Shown here: piece by piece, positions 12,025 to 23,608 of the stretch
Position numbering within the stretch: the stretch's first letter is position 1
Layout of the letters: each line of letters opens with the position of its first letter
Source of the DNA: Tretioscincus oriximinensis
Taxonomy: Eukaryota; Chordata; Lepidosauria; Squamata; Gymnophthalmidae
Assembly (NCBI GenBank): GCA_022410635.1
Contig: JAJVDF010000417.1
Coordinates: forward strand, 627,973-691,972
Length of the DNA stretch: 64,000 bases
Reading direction: 5' to 3'
Program-made: the position numbers and the translations under genes
The notes under the pieces: generated by a model
What the model was told of the DNA's origin: nothing
Database searches by the model: none
What the model saw: only the letters and a program-made list of their open reading frames with translations

Positions 12025-12478
12025 TAGGCTGACCAGATGACCACTTTTGGGTGGGGAAAACCCGGTTTTGGAGTGTCTACCCCACCTTCCCGGGGAAGAG
12101 CATTCCCCCGGTTTTTGCTGAGGGAAAAATTTAAAGGGAAAAAATAGTTTTTTNAAAAAAGAAATCACTGCATCACCACTAGGGGGTTCTGGCACCCAGG
12201 GGCAGCTCCTGAAGGCACCCTCCGCTCATTAAAAAGTAAAAAATCTCATGTACTTCAAACAATTCTTGCACACTTAAATAAATGATTTTTTTTNAAAAAA
12301 AAAAAGCAATACACTGCACCACCACTAGTGTCTTCAGCAACCACGGCCAGCTCCTGAAGGCAACCAGGAATTTCAGAAGGGAATGCATGTTGGTGGGTAA
12401 TTTGCATATTTATGACTATGCAAATTTGCATGAATATTAATTANCCCGGTTTGGGCCTCAGTANATCTAGTCAGTCTA
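12025..12478. mobile_element. hAT-like nonautonomous element nested in L1
   Basis: Inverted ends TAGGCTGACCAGAT (left) and TAGACTGACTAGAT (right, reverse complement) match at 12 of 14 positions. They are flanked by 8-bp repeats CACTATGG and CACCATGA (6 of 8), the hAT target length. Sub-terminal 'cccggttt' phrases occur at both ends, as in the element at 49199-49803. Removing it rejoins the L1 frame reading NANYRPL, then EKKIKK, which independently confirms the boundaries. No transposase is encoded. Confidence 0.75.
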
Positions 12479-12529
12479 CACCATGAGAAAAAAATAAAGA
12501 AAATGTTGCTGTGGCCTAGTCAGAAGTGA

Positions 12530-14010
12530 AGCATTATGATGAAAATAAGAGCAGTTAAAATGATGCCACTCCCAAGGTTTTTTTTTCTGTTCCAAAAGTA
12601 GCCAGTCTATATTAATTCTAATATGTTTAATGTATAGGAAGACTTTTTAAAAGAAATGGGCGCTAAATGAAAATCGAAAAAGGATTGCTAGCCGCATCTT
12701 TTTCACGGACACCCAACAAGCAGGCTGGGGCTTTCTGTGTTTAAAAGCCTATTGTGAAGCTTTCCAGTTTCAAAAATCAATAGATTTAGAATACCAGGAA
12801 AATCAAAAATGGATGAGAATTGAAAGAGCACTGAATACAGTGAAGAATATCTCAATGCCAATGAAAATCGAAAAAAGTAAAAGGAATCCTTGGAGATTTG
12901 GAATTTTTACATTAAAAAATTACGTATTCTAACCACCTTGTGGCTTCAGCTAAACAAATAAATCTCCTAGGGGACACAATTTGGCTATGTATTTGAGCCA
13001 ATTTAGTATAAGAAGACTAAAATAATTTTTGATAGCAGAGGAAATCCTTTAGCTAAGGATTTTTCAACTGAGACTTTTTAACCCATCCTTTCGCAATTGG
13101 CTGGCGGAAATGGCAATGTATTATTTTATTAATATTCCAAATAAGGCATGAAGCACCCAAAACAAGAAATAGAACATAGAGGAAAAAAAAGAAATAGAGA
13201 AAAAGGGTTAACTGGCAAAATATTTTCAATATCAATTAAAGTGAAATATAAGAATCAAGATCTTAAAACAAAAATTTGGAGATGTGATTTTTGTTCAAAA
13301 TGAATAGGAAAGCTGAATAATGGATATTAGTAAAGTAAAATAAAATAAGAGAACTTCAAACTAAAATCTTAATGAGTTGGTACAGTTGGCTCTCGCACAT
13401 GAGTGACATTTCTCCATCTTGCTGGCATGGATGTTTGGCAGGAGGAAATTTTATACATATGTGGTACAAATGTATATACATCCAATCTTTCAGGGATCTA
13501 ATATTAAATGATATACTTGGAATAAATTTAGTTAAAACAACATCNGTTATGATTATGTTTCAAGTACATAATTTAAATCTCCAATTTCAGAACATTTATA
13601 TATTAGCGAGGGCTATATGGGCTGGACAAATGGTAATAGCAAGGGAATGGAAGGAAAAATCTAAATGGATTGTCACTACGAAGTATGAATATATGGTGGA
13701 AATGGTCTTTGTATGAAATTATAAGGGAAAAAAGACTTCAATTTCTGGGGATGATAGAGGAAACTTCCTGGCAAAGAAACTGGAATGAGTTCATTGCCTT
13801 TGGTGTTCAAAATAACAGAAGTGAAATCCTATCGCTGACTGTAGCCATGATTTATGATCAAAGAGTTCTGATTTAAGTGGCTGGATTTATATTATGTTCT
13901 AACATATTTTGGTCTTCAGGGAGTGGGAGGTGGGAATGTGAGAATTTGTACTACATTGTTTATTTGAATATGTATTCTTTTGTTGAGTTGCATGTTTGAA
14001 AATCAATTAA
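12530..14010 (+). pseudogene. L1 ORF2 C-terminal region, decayed
   Basis: This is the coding part of the L1 insertion after the nested hAT element. Conserved landmarks are the 'iKM.lLPRF.FLFQ' block near 12545-12595, a degraded 'GG.GLP' block near 12715-12760 and the C-terminal cysteine block (CWHGC, then HMWYKC) at 13405-13480. The last block sits in a 114-codon frame, 13372-13716. A further frame at 13670-13876 is probably the ORF2 end. Frameshifts and stops divide it; no endonuclease or polymerase core is present because of 5' truncation. Confidence 0.8.
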
Positions 14011-14206
14011 AAAAAAATCATGTACCCAAATTGTACAAGTAAAATAATGAGATCTACTGGCAGATTAGGACTATGGGGTATCTATTTTGACAGACACTGA
14101 GAGAAAAACACTGAGACAGAGACTTTTATGGTCTATAGGATGATTTTCATAAATTAAATTTTCATAAAATTAAAACATAAGAAAATAATAATTTCACCAA
14201 GGGAGA

Positions 14207-14410
14207 AATGTCTGGATATTGCCTCCGGGATGGAGCAACAGGCAGGACTCCTGAGATACCATTTGTAGGGAGTCATGAANAGGAGCATATTTTGCTTTCC
14301 TCTGTTCAGACTGCCTAGGTGCATCGGGTGGCCTCTGTATGAGACAGAATGCTGGACTAGATGGGCTCTGGCCTGATCCAGTATGGCTCTTCTTTTCTTC
14401 TTATGTTCTT
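14207..14410 (+). mobile_element. CR1 LINE 3' UTR
   Basis: This is the full 3' UTR block of the window's main CR1 family: 'tgtctggatattgcctcc', 'ggagcaacaggcaggactcc', then 'gagacagaatgctggacta' and 'atggctcttctt', ending in TTCTTATGTTCTT, the 8-bp terminal repeat. ORF2 is absent. It matches the reverse copies at 16279-16590 and 32848-33060 closely, so it is relatively young. Confidence 0.9.
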
Positions 14411-15696
14411 ATAATTCAAAAGCGAAAAGAAGTTGCAAGCAAGGTCCATTGTAAATGGAGTGTAATAAATAAGAGTGAAGAAATAATACNTAGGAGAGCT
14501 CTCTTCGGTGTAATGTATTCACCCATATTGCATTCCATTTGTAAAAACGCTTCCAAATTGGAATGACCACTGAAAAGAGTCTTGTCCCATTTAAATACCT
14601 TCACTTCATATAGTATGGAACTATAAAGCAGTTATTGATGAAGTCCTCCAAGAAGGTAGAAAGCCTCAAGATTTTTTTTNAAAAAAATCATAAACACCTA
14701 TATTTTATTTTACAGAAAATAAAAAGTACAATGATCGACGGTCTATGAAACAATTATTATACAGCTTTACTGATTAATTCAGTGAGAATTATGGCCTAGT
14801 TCTAATGACAACAAGGTTCTGTCCAATGCAAACCAAAAATTCAGAACTACCTCATGCACATCTCTTATTTTGCTACATTTATGACCTACTTGTTACTTTG
14901 CACCAATCTCTCATTTTAATGCTGTGGTCTAGCAGCCAAGCTTTTATAAGTGGCTGTTTAAGTGACTTTTAAACTAGATGTGTGGACAAAACGTAATTAG
15001 TTAATACCCCCGTTAATTAATTAATCCATTAATGAAAAAGCTAGTTCATTTTCATTTTGATGGTATCAAAACATTATAGCAGAAAGATTGTTTGCCCTCT
15101 CTGATGGCTTGTGGAATCCATTTTGAGGAATATAANGTACCCTTCGCTGTACCAAGAGAACCTGAAGGGATGGAATGGCAGTTAAATAAGAATCCAAGAT
15201 GGCATAATAATGTGACGAAATGTGAGTTCAAGGAGAGGCTATTTTAGCTCCAGTCCTAACTCCTGCCAGCAGTTCTCAAACAGCTACTCAAATGCCTTAA
15301 GGCAGAACAGAATGACAGGCATTTGGTCCTCTTAACACAAATAAAACCTTTAGATCTCTTGACAGTAGAGCTTGTGAATACAATTTTGGAGGTAAAGCAG
15401 ATTGATAATATGGTATTTGTTTCAGAAACTGTTAGAAACTAGGAATTATATAACCAGCACCAATTGTATCATCATTCATTATTATTATTTTTAAAGTGAT
15501 TCAGAGTGAATATTATCCCACATCATTGAAGATTGTTACTTGGCAAATCTTTCTTGAACACAATTGAATGGGGGAATTCCACTGCAGGGTTTTATTTTGC
15601 TTTTGATCTCTGACTGAACTAGTTGGTGTCTGTTATGAGTGGCGCTGTGGCATGAGAATTAACATTCTTTATATTTTCCCAGTGACCTTACAATTC
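14411..15696. other. No gene or recognised repeat
   Basis: AT-rich DNA with a T/A run and N at 14672-14688. Overlapping short frames at 14339-14604 are not coding. Nothing supported. Confidence 0.5.
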
Positions 15697-15699
15697 TAA

Positions 15700-15845
15700 G
15701 GCCTTGTTCCCACTGAGCCTTATTCTGGGTTATATCTTGGTACAGAGCTTGGTCATCACATGCCAGTGTAGCCTACACTAGCATGTGGATGGCACATTCC
15801 TCTTCTTAGATATAGCCAAGAAGAAGGCTCAGTGGGGACGGGACC
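15700..15845. mobile_element. Harbinger-like MITE, 146 bp
   Basis: The left end GGCCTTGTTCCCACTGAGCC and the reverse-complemented right end GGTCCCGTCCCCACTGAGCC match at 16 of 20 positions. The inverted similarity continues inward through 'gagccttattctgg' and 'tatatctt' for about 40 bp. The element is bordered by the trinucleotide TAA (15697-15699 and 15846-15848), the TWA target of PIF/Harbinger transposons. A half copy of the same family lies at 51654-51700. Confidence 0.75.
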
Positions 15846-16134
15846 TAAGCATGTGATTTGAAAGGGAGAAAAAAAATCAAACAATCTGATTAAAGTAGCG
15901 TACCACTTAAACTTGAGACAACAGATGAAACAAAATTAGCATGCAAATTTATTTTTAAAGTTTCCCCAGTTCAAAAAAATAAGATTAATCGTGTTCCTCC
16001 CATAGAATAAACCCCATTCTTCAGCACTGAAGACGATTTAAGGTCACAGTGTGATAATGTCTTCTGTGACATAATGATGATGATAATGAGATGGTGATAA
16101 TGCCTCTATGTACATTTGATGTAATTTCAATAGT

Positions 16135-16773
16135 GGCTGCCTCCACACACACGCAGGACGCTGCCATTGTGATGATGTTGCTCTGAGCACCGCATTTCCT
16201 GGTTGCCTGCTAAAGCATCACCTTGCGCAACTACACAGCAAAATCTGTCCCCAGCAGTGATGGAGCAGGACGCATTAGAATATAAGAACATAAGAAGAGC
16301 CATACTGGATCAAGCCACAGCCCATCAAGTCCAGCATTCTGTGTCACACAGAGGCCCGCCAGATGCACCTGGGCAGTCCGAACAGAGGAAAGCATAATAT
16401 GCACCTGTTCATGACTCCCTGCAAATGGTATTTCAGGAGTCCTGCCTGTTGCTCCATCCCGGAGGCAACATCCAGACATGCATCCTAGTATCCATTTATA
16501 CCCTTGGTGTCCATAAACCTGACTAGTCCTGTCTTGAAACTATCCAAGCTGTTAGCTACCACTACCTATTCAGTAAGTAAATTCCACAGGAATTGAGGAA
16601 TGGAGGCAGACTGCTGGTAAGCTCTGTGACTGCATCACAATTTCCCTGTTCTCAGAAGGAGTGGGGCAACAGGGCTTTTCAGTGCAATGAGCACTGAAGA
16701 ACTGCAAAGCAGTATAACGGAGTAAACTCCAGGTTTCTCCCAACCAGTTTGAGGCAGGTGTGTGGATGCATCC
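16135..16773. mobile_element. Harbinger-like MITE split by a CR1 tail
   Basis: The left end GGCTGCCTCCACACAC and the reverse-complemented right end GGATGCATCCACACAC match at 14 of 16 positions. They lie either side of a complete CR1 tail (16279-16590). The ends resemble those of the element at 50985 (GGCTGCGTTCACAC). I could not confirm matching 3-bp flanks, so the boundaries may be off by a few bases. Confidence 0.5.
16279..16590 (-). mobile_element. CR1 LINE, end of ORF2 plus 3' UTR
   Basis: On the reverse strand the CR1 ORF2 C-terminus (NSLDSF, then TG, RFMDTKGI near 16560-16495) is followed by the full 3' UTR. Its AAGAACAT-type terminal repeat is at 16282-16297. It is nearly identical to 32848-33160, suggesting recent activity of one CR1 subfamily. 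It sits inside an older MITE. The 64- and 82-codon frames here are UTR translations. Confidence 0.9.
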
Positions 16774-17575
16774 TAAGACTGCATCTATACAACATTTATT
16801 ACATGTTGAACCAATTATCTGCATAATAAAGCAGGGTTACTTCACCTTATCTATATTTTTACTATATATTCCATGTTTTTCCATTCTATCAGTTTTTGAC
16901 AAGCAATGCATGTGACACATTCTCTTGGTTTTTGGTTGTGAAGTGCATTTTGAGTAGCCAATCAAACCAAATACTATTGGACAGTTTGCTCTCAGTATTA
17001 TATCCTCTCACTTTCTACCGTATCTTCTTGATGATTTGGGAGGGAATGGCTGTGGGAATTTCATAGATTTACGTACCATTAACATGACTTTAATGATCAC
17101 AGTATTATGCATTATGTATAAAAAGTATGGAGACAAGGAGGTGATCAGGGAGGGATCAAGTAAATATCATTGGCTAGTTGCTTTTTCCTGTTTAGGGTTA
17201 GGGTCCATGGCTGAGATGTGATTCATGCAGGAACACTCTCACGATTTCTTGCCACAACCGCATAACACAGACTTGAATTAGGATAAATCCCTTCAATAGC
17301 TGGATTACAGTTAACTGTTTCTCCACTTAATTGACTCCTAGAACATGAAATGTTGTCAGTAGATATGAAAACACAGTATGAACAATGCAATATGAATTTG
17401 AATTGCTAGTGCATTCTTGGGTTTAGCCGAAATTTACAGTCTTTTCCCAGACTTCTGCCATAATGTAAATAATACTCTAAATTAATGTAACAAATAAGAT
17501 TGGTAAGTATTATTTAACATTACTCAAAATTAAAAATGAAATAAATAATTGCAGATAGATGAAATTTATAAGTAG
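16774..17575. other. No gene or recognised repeat
   Basis: AT-rich; nothing supported beyond two TTAGGG-like units at about 17192-17204. Confidence 0.5.
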
Positions 17576-17599
17576 ACATACATACATACATACATACAT

Positions 17600-17631
<32 letters not shown>
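17576..17631. repeat. Compound microsatellite (CATA)n(CAGA)n
   Basis: About six CATA units run directly into about seven CAGA units. The forward frame rich in H, Y, T, I, Q and D and the reverse V/C/L/S-rich frame come from it. Confidence 0.95.
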
Positions 17632-18719
17632 GAAAATGGAATAGATTACATGAAAGGTTGATGGAAGGCATAGCAAACGATGACCCCTTATGCCCAAGAT
17701 GTTATAATGTGCCAGGAAAACATCCAGGAAACTCTTTTTTACATTATGTAGACTAGAAGTGGCCCTACTCCCTCTTAACATGTTTCATCTGCACAGGATG
17801 AAGCACTGAGCAAAATAAAGTATCTAAACTGGCAATCTGTCGTCCTCCTTTCTAGACCACAAGGGCATTTGTTTTCAGAAACTTAGTTTATATCTCAGCA
17901 TCAGTTGCTTCATTGTTAACCAGTGAACAAGGTCTCCTAATATGCAAGGGACTGTGGAGCAACAAACTCTTAGCAGCTTTCAAGATGATGATGATTGATA
18001 CTACTATTTCTGTTTATGGATGAATCTGTGTTCTCTGATGCAAGGCAAGCCACATTTACCCTGGAGGAGGCTCATCCTTTACATTATTTGTACTCAGAAA
18101 GAACTTGAGCCACGAGGGCAGCAGTTATTATTTAGGGGCCAAAGTAAATTTTGAATTCATTATCATTGATGGATGTTAACTAGAGTATGCCTTTTGTTTG
18201 TATCATACAGAGCAAGAAATACCAATCTAAATTGGCACTGATTAGTTAGCCGTAATTGGTTTAGACAAATAAATTAGTTTGAATAAGATATCTTTATTTC
18301 AAATAATGCTCCTCACAAGTGAGCCTGTAGGCGACTTCTTTCCCAGCAAAGCTAATTTGACAACACTGATAAATTTGAAATAGCAGAAAATGTTATTGAA
18401 AGTATTTTTGGCCAAGGTGACTTTAAAACAAAATGTGTAGGTCTGTCTCTCTCAAAGATATTCTTAGAATGGACAGAATGACTAATAGAAACATGAAAAT
18501 GGCAGTGATACTAATTTGTCAAAAAGAGTTTGAGAGTCAAAAGGAGTAAAAGAAATATCCGGGGGAGAAGGATGTTGATGTTAATGCATTCAAAAATATC
18601 ACCAAATTTTAGTCCATTTTCTTCATCTTTCATGTTTTTATTGTGTTACAGGGCCAGCATCAAGAAAAGAATACTCATTGTAACAAAGACTGTGAACTCT
18701 GTATATAGTATACTAGTGG
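17632..18719. other. No gene or recognised repeat
   Basis: No recognisable coding or repeat signal on either strand. Confidence 0.5.
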
Positions 18720-19145
18720 AGAGGGCCAAAAATTTGGCCTGTGGGGCCCCGAAACACACAGGCCTATTCTCTTAGTCAATCTCTTCTTGCTCATCTACTG
18801 CCTGTTGCTACTGCCCATCCAGCCAATGCCTCCACCAGTCTGCCATCATCTGCAGCCTCCAGAAGCTTTGCGCCTCACCCCTGCCAGGCCTGCTGCCTCT
18901 TTTTCTTCTCCCTCCCATTCACCCTTTCAATTTCCTCCTGCAGCAGAGGCATATGTGTGTGTGTATGGTGGCAGACAACCCTGACCTCGTGTGGTTCTCT
19001 GGGAAACCCAGAGGCCTAGCTGCTGAGGTGGGCAGGCAGGAGCAGAAGGTGGACGGTAGAGGGCAGGCTCAGAGGGCAGTGACAGGGCTTCAGAGGGTGG
19101 TGAGGGTGCCTTAGAGACAGGCTCAACATGGTGTCTGAAAAAAAG
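18720..19145. other. GC-richer block, unclassified repeat likely
   Basis: Compositionally distinct from the AT-rich surroundings, starting with 'gagggccaaaaatttggcc' and 'ggggccccgaaa'. Pyrimidine-rich and proline-coding frames overlap in several phases (18741-19019, 18787-18984, 18927-19154 reverse), which points to composition and not conserved coding. The opening is reminiscent of DNA-transposon sub-termini, but I could not find paired ends. Confidence 0.4.
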
Positions 19146-21180
19146 TAATTTCATCCCGACACTTCTTTGCTGTTGTCTTGGCTCTCAGCCCCCAAAGTTT
19201 CCAGTTGGTCAGCTGGATGGAGTAGAAGGGGCGAGCTGTTTAAACATTAGCATATTAACATGGGTGGTCTTGGGATCTTACAAAGGTCCACAGTCATATC
19301 CATTGTGTTTATTCATGTGTATGCAAAGCTAAGCATACTGCATGCACATCCAACATGAATCGTGCACTTCCGGAACATCTCTCAATTAGTATATTGGATA
19401 TTTGTTATTTCTAACCATCCACTTAAGCATATGAAGTATATGAAATATAGCATGATGGAAATGGAAGGACAAGGCTCTGATCCATGTTTTATTTTAAATC
19501 TTATAAAACCACTTTTTAATAAGCAGAGGGTGAATATGCGGTTCGTGAAAATTATAAGGAACATATCAATGGGACCTCATCACTCCTGGAATGGTTGATG
19601 ATTTCAACTGAGGTAACCTTTGCTTAAGAACCTTTTAAGAACAACACTGTAGAGCTCGAGTGATCTTAGACAGGAGGTAGGAACATGCAGACTTAAGGCA
19701 TTCCCAACCTTTGCTGGAAAAGGCCATGAGATCCTTATGTGTAGCTGCAAACTCATAGTTCTATTTAAGCATCCTGCAGTGACAGCTCACTGCTGGTTAA
19801 CAATTGTTGTAGCTGGCTGTTACCTTGTGTGTGTGGATTACCTTTGACTTATTGGACTGTTAATGACTCATGATTCTTCTCTCCTGACCTTGTGTCTTCT
19901 AGACTGTGTACTTTGGATTAGGAGTTTTTTTATTGTGCTAGTGTACAGCACTAGTAACCGTTTCTTGTGTGGAAGCATGGAGAAAAACACATAGTCCCAT
20001 ATTATAAATTCCATCCCAGGCTAGTTTTTGGAGTACCCAAGGCCCTGTTTCATCAATACACCACATTGTGGAACCAAAATGAATCCTCCCTATCCCAGAA
20101 GAAGAGGAACATATGCTTTTCACCCAGTCTGTTGTTCTAGCTCAAAGACAATAACATGCAGAGGATCTCAGTGTCAAGGTCTTTTGATAACTCAGACTGA
20201 TACCCCATTTTTTGTTTCCTAGTCCAATGTATACTCCATTATGGGTGACCAGAGCATGTTAATAGGGGGTGGGAGTTCCTTGGATTATTTTCTTAACCTA
20301 CGTAGGAGAAGCATCCAATTCTCTGCAAGGAAAAGGTCATAGTAAATTATATTTCCAACCTTATCCATAAAAATGGATGAAAGAAATAAAGAGAAGAGAA
20401 ATAATAGAAATACAGCAAAATATAGAGTGATCTTCAACAAGACTGAAGTCTCTGTGATGCTGTGGGGGTTAAAGGCTGGCTATTACACAAGAAAATCAAA
20501 GGCTTATTGAGTTTGTTTTGCTCCCTATCAATATGTAAGTGATGATATCATATTTGTCTCACTGGATAGGTTTAATACAGCAGATGTTTGCCTGGCAGAT
20601 AGTAGAATAATTTAGGCTAATGAAAAAGGAGGAAAAATACAAACAAACATATAATGTTTGCTAGATAATGGGGAGGTCACGACTTTTGTATTTAGAATTG
20701 AATGGGAGTTATTTGAGTCTTTGTTATTTGATAGAAAAAGGCTGTGAAATGTTTATAAAATACAGAGAATGTGTTGCAGAGATAGATAATTAGATGTTGC
20801 TAAGAGCAAAGAAAACAAATGCAAACTTATTTGAGATAATGCTGCCAGTTGACAGGTTCAATGCAATTAAGGCATGCATGAAAACGAAGAGCTTAATTTG
20901 TGGTGTAGACACTGTGGACACATAAACAAAGAGTACACAACCAAATTAAAAAGAGAGAATCTTGAAACAGAATTCGATCTTTTCCAATGCAAAATTTAAG
21001 TTTAACTCGTGAGTGCTGTACTGAAAGCAACACAAAAATAAGCAGTTTACTTGAACTGGAACTCAAAGGGAGCTAAGTCACCTCTATAGTTTTAGGCGGT
21101 CAGGGGATGAACAATATATATGATATGATATATCTCCTCCATTGTGGGGAAGGGATGCTGTTCCCTCAACTTGTTTGCTA
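19146..21180. other. No gene or recognised repeat
   Basis: Two kilobases of AT-rich DNA. Short frames of 60-78 codons overlap on opposite strands and have no motif. Confidence 0.5.
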
Positions 21181-21185
21181 TAAAA

Positions 21186-21300
21186 AACAGAGCAGAAAAT
21201 CCAGCAAGGGGGGCTTGTAATACTTTGAAGACTAAATAGATATGTGGTATGAGCTTTTGTAGACAAATGTACTTCTTCGGAAGCTCACGTTGAAGTATAA
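21186..21300 (-). mobile_element. Decayed Penelope-like terminus (same family as 45-46 kb)
   Basis: In order, 'cagaaaatccagcaa', 'actttgaagactaa', 'ggtatgagcttttgtagac' and 'tacttcttcggaagc' align with the left arm of the element at 45433-45614. In the reverse reading the hammerhead-like positions have become CCGAAGA and AAAA, so the core is degraded. This older copy shows that the family has been in the genome for some time. Confidence 0.6.
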
Positions 21301-22370
21301 TGTTATTTGCCTCAACTCCAGAGCACTAGCAAAGCTAGTTTTGTGTTGTTTTTGTATGTTGCTATGTGCAGTCTTCATAATTGGTTGGTATATTGGGTAC
21401 TGAAACATGCTTATGCTATTTGTTCTTGCAACATTTTTTCTGCTTGCTTTCTTGACTGTTTTATCTCTCTTTTGCCCCAGTAATACTGCTGCTCTAAATA
21501 AATCCTTCTTTTTTGGAATTGCTGGCTTAAATGTGGCACATATATTGCCCATTCTAAACAACTCTGCTCAGAGGTTTACGAATCTCTGACAGTTAAAAGT
21601 TCAATAGTTTAAGAAAATAGCCAGAAACTAACACAAGGAAAATCTTTTAACCTTTTGTCATCTCGTAACCTTTACAGGCAAATGTATTTATTTCTTTGGA
21701 GAAAACCTAAAAGTGCCAGAAGGACTCAATTTACTTTGAAAGATGCACTGTGTTTCTTCTCACCTTCAGTAAGCCAGCTACAGGGAGAAGGCATATTCTC
21801 TAGCATGCATGATCTGACCATCACAGCAGGCTATTTCCGTTGATGCCACCCAGATTGTCTTAATGAGTTCTAGTGTCTGCATGTGAAGGATGATTATCTG
21901 CTTTCTTTCTGAACCATGGACACCTTAATTTGACTCACAGGATTTCCGTGATCGTTGTAAACCACTGAAATTGAATTAAGGAGCTATTTTACCTTCCTTT
22001 TCTATTCTATGATGTCAGTTCTCACTTCAGGGTTGCAAAGAAGGTCTCCAACTGCAGCTTTATGAAAATCTGTTATAAATTGTGCTTATTTTGAATGCAC
22101 CTTGGAGCATTGGATTGAGATGAATATATTTCAGACATAAAGCTGCAGCCAATACAGAACTAGAATCTTATTGTAAAAAGAATCCATTTGGAAAAGTCAT
22201 CTCCCCACCTTCCTCCATCTCTTTTCTGTTTATAAGGAAATGATCTGCATTGGCGCAAACACAAAGAGAAATCAATACTTAGTCCCTGTTTGCATGGGAT
22301 TAGTAAAGTGTTTGAGGGCTCTGTTACAGCACATCTATAGCACATTAAATATGTTTTATCAGATGCCTAA
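21301..22370. other. No gene or recognised repeat
   Basis: Contains a 109-codon reverse frame (21232-21561) partly inside the Penelope-like fragment and lacking motifs. Nothing supported. Confidence 0.5.
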
Positions 22371-22372
22371 AA

Positions 22373-22445
22373 TGTATTATTTATTTACATTTATACCGTG
22401 CCTCCATACCCGAAGATCTCAGCCGACCTATTACTGAGGTCTGCT
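22373..22445 (-). mobile_element. LINE/SINE 3'-tail type fragment
   Basis: 'tatttatttacatttatacc' followed by 'ccgaagatctcagccg' is the reverse form of a tail whose forward sense ends in 'ggtataaatgtaaataaata'. A closer copy with four TTTA units lies at 60688-60790. The parent family is not identified. Confidence 0.5.
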
Positions 22446-22629
22446 CAAATAGGGCCTTAAGCTAATCTGTTTGCCCAGCGTTTTAAAGCCCAATGTGCCC
22501 CATGGGCTGATCCACAGAAGTCGTGCCACCATGGGCTCCTCGTACTGTCCCCACCTGGCAGCCCCACATGGGGTAGCTTTAGAAGTCCTCTTAGCCCAAG
22601 GATTAGGCATGACCCTGAAGCAAACACTA

Positions 22630-22765
22630 AAGTAATATGCATACTAATATGTACACTAATATGAACAACCAGCATGCAATAATGTACACTAATATGAAAC
22701 TATACTAAGTAATATGTACACAAATGTAACTATGTACACTAATTACACAAATACATTACACAAAG
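22630..22765. repeat. Degenerate tandem repeat, aatatgtacact-type
   Basis: The phrase 'aatatgtacact' or close variants recurs at least six times at irregular spacing (for example 22646, 22680 and 22709). It looks like a decayed AT-rich minisatellite. Confidence 0.6.
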
Positions 22766-22859
22766 CAAAAAGTACCTAAGAAACCACTACCAAACCTATT
22801 ACATACAATATGATATATATGTGTATATATAAAACACTAAACCCACCAGGCAACAGAGC

Positions 22860-23330
22860 CTTGATAAAAAGGGGGGGAGAGGACAACCTTCAGGCCACAC
22901 AAAGCTGAGGGATCCTAACCCTGAAATCAAATCACCTCTGGCAGAGGTGCGTAATGGTTAATATAGTAGCCTTGAAAAAGGCTGTTTGGGTGCTTGCAGC
23001 AAAGCCGCAAAGAAGAAAAAAGGAAAAGGTGCTGCTGCAGAAAAATGTGCCAAAATTGTGCTCCAAAATGGCAAACATGATGTCAGGGGATTGGCAAGCA
23101 GTGAGGAACACAGTCTCACTCATCATCTCACCAGAACAGCGCTGAGGAGGCTGCGTGGCCGCTTTAAATACTGGCACTGCAGCCACGCCTTCTCAGTGTG
23201 CATCAGGCTACTGGTGCAACTTCTGGGCCTCCCTAGACCTGGAAGCACTTGAAAGGTTGCCGGTGGCCACACCAGGGGCGGGGTGCATCAGCCAGCAACA
23301 CTAGCTCGTCTGAGCGCACGGCAGTTTTCC
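22860..23330. other. GC-richer block, unclassified
   Basis: A compositional island with CpGs, starting at a G run. Several overlapping frames (22932-23186 reverse, 22954-23145, 22986-23252) occur, none with a recognisable domain. A TTTAAATA box sits at 23162-23169 between GC-rich flanks and could be a promoter of a mobile element on either strand. Speculative. Confidence 0.35.
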
Positions 23331-23608
23331 TATACTGATTAAAATATAAGCAGGACTTAATAGACTGGTCCTTCCACATGCCAAGCAAGAGAGTATCCAC
23401 CTAAGATTTTTCTCAGGTCATATGCATGTGATTATAAGGCATTTGTCTCATGTATTGTCTACCTGCCATTAAAAAACGACAGCAGAAATTTTGCATGCCA
23501 GTATTTAAAATGGCAATTATGTGCCCAATTCAGCTTACTGCAGTTTTAATTTGATAAAGTTAAAATGTACTACTTTTTAAAACTAATGTCCTCTGAAACT
23601 CACATACA

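Larger units (their letters stand above)
11952..14034 (+). mobile_element. 5'-truncated L1 insertion with 18-bp target duplication
   Basis: ATCATGTACCCAAATTGT occurs at 11952-11969 and again at 14017-14034. The second copy directly follows an A-rich tail, so the 2 kb between them is one target-primed L1 insertion. The interior reads as L1 ORF2 in order: NPQKLMNANYRPL (before the nested element), AVKMMPLPRFFFLFQ near 12550-12595, QQAGWGFLCLKAY near 12720, and SPSCWHGC plus FIHMWYKC near 13405-13480. A hAT-like element (12025-12478) interrupts it. Confidence 0.85.

Noticed and set aside
17192..17204. Second interstitial telomeric repeat
   Set aside because: Only two TTAGGG-like units; expected by chance in a window of this size.
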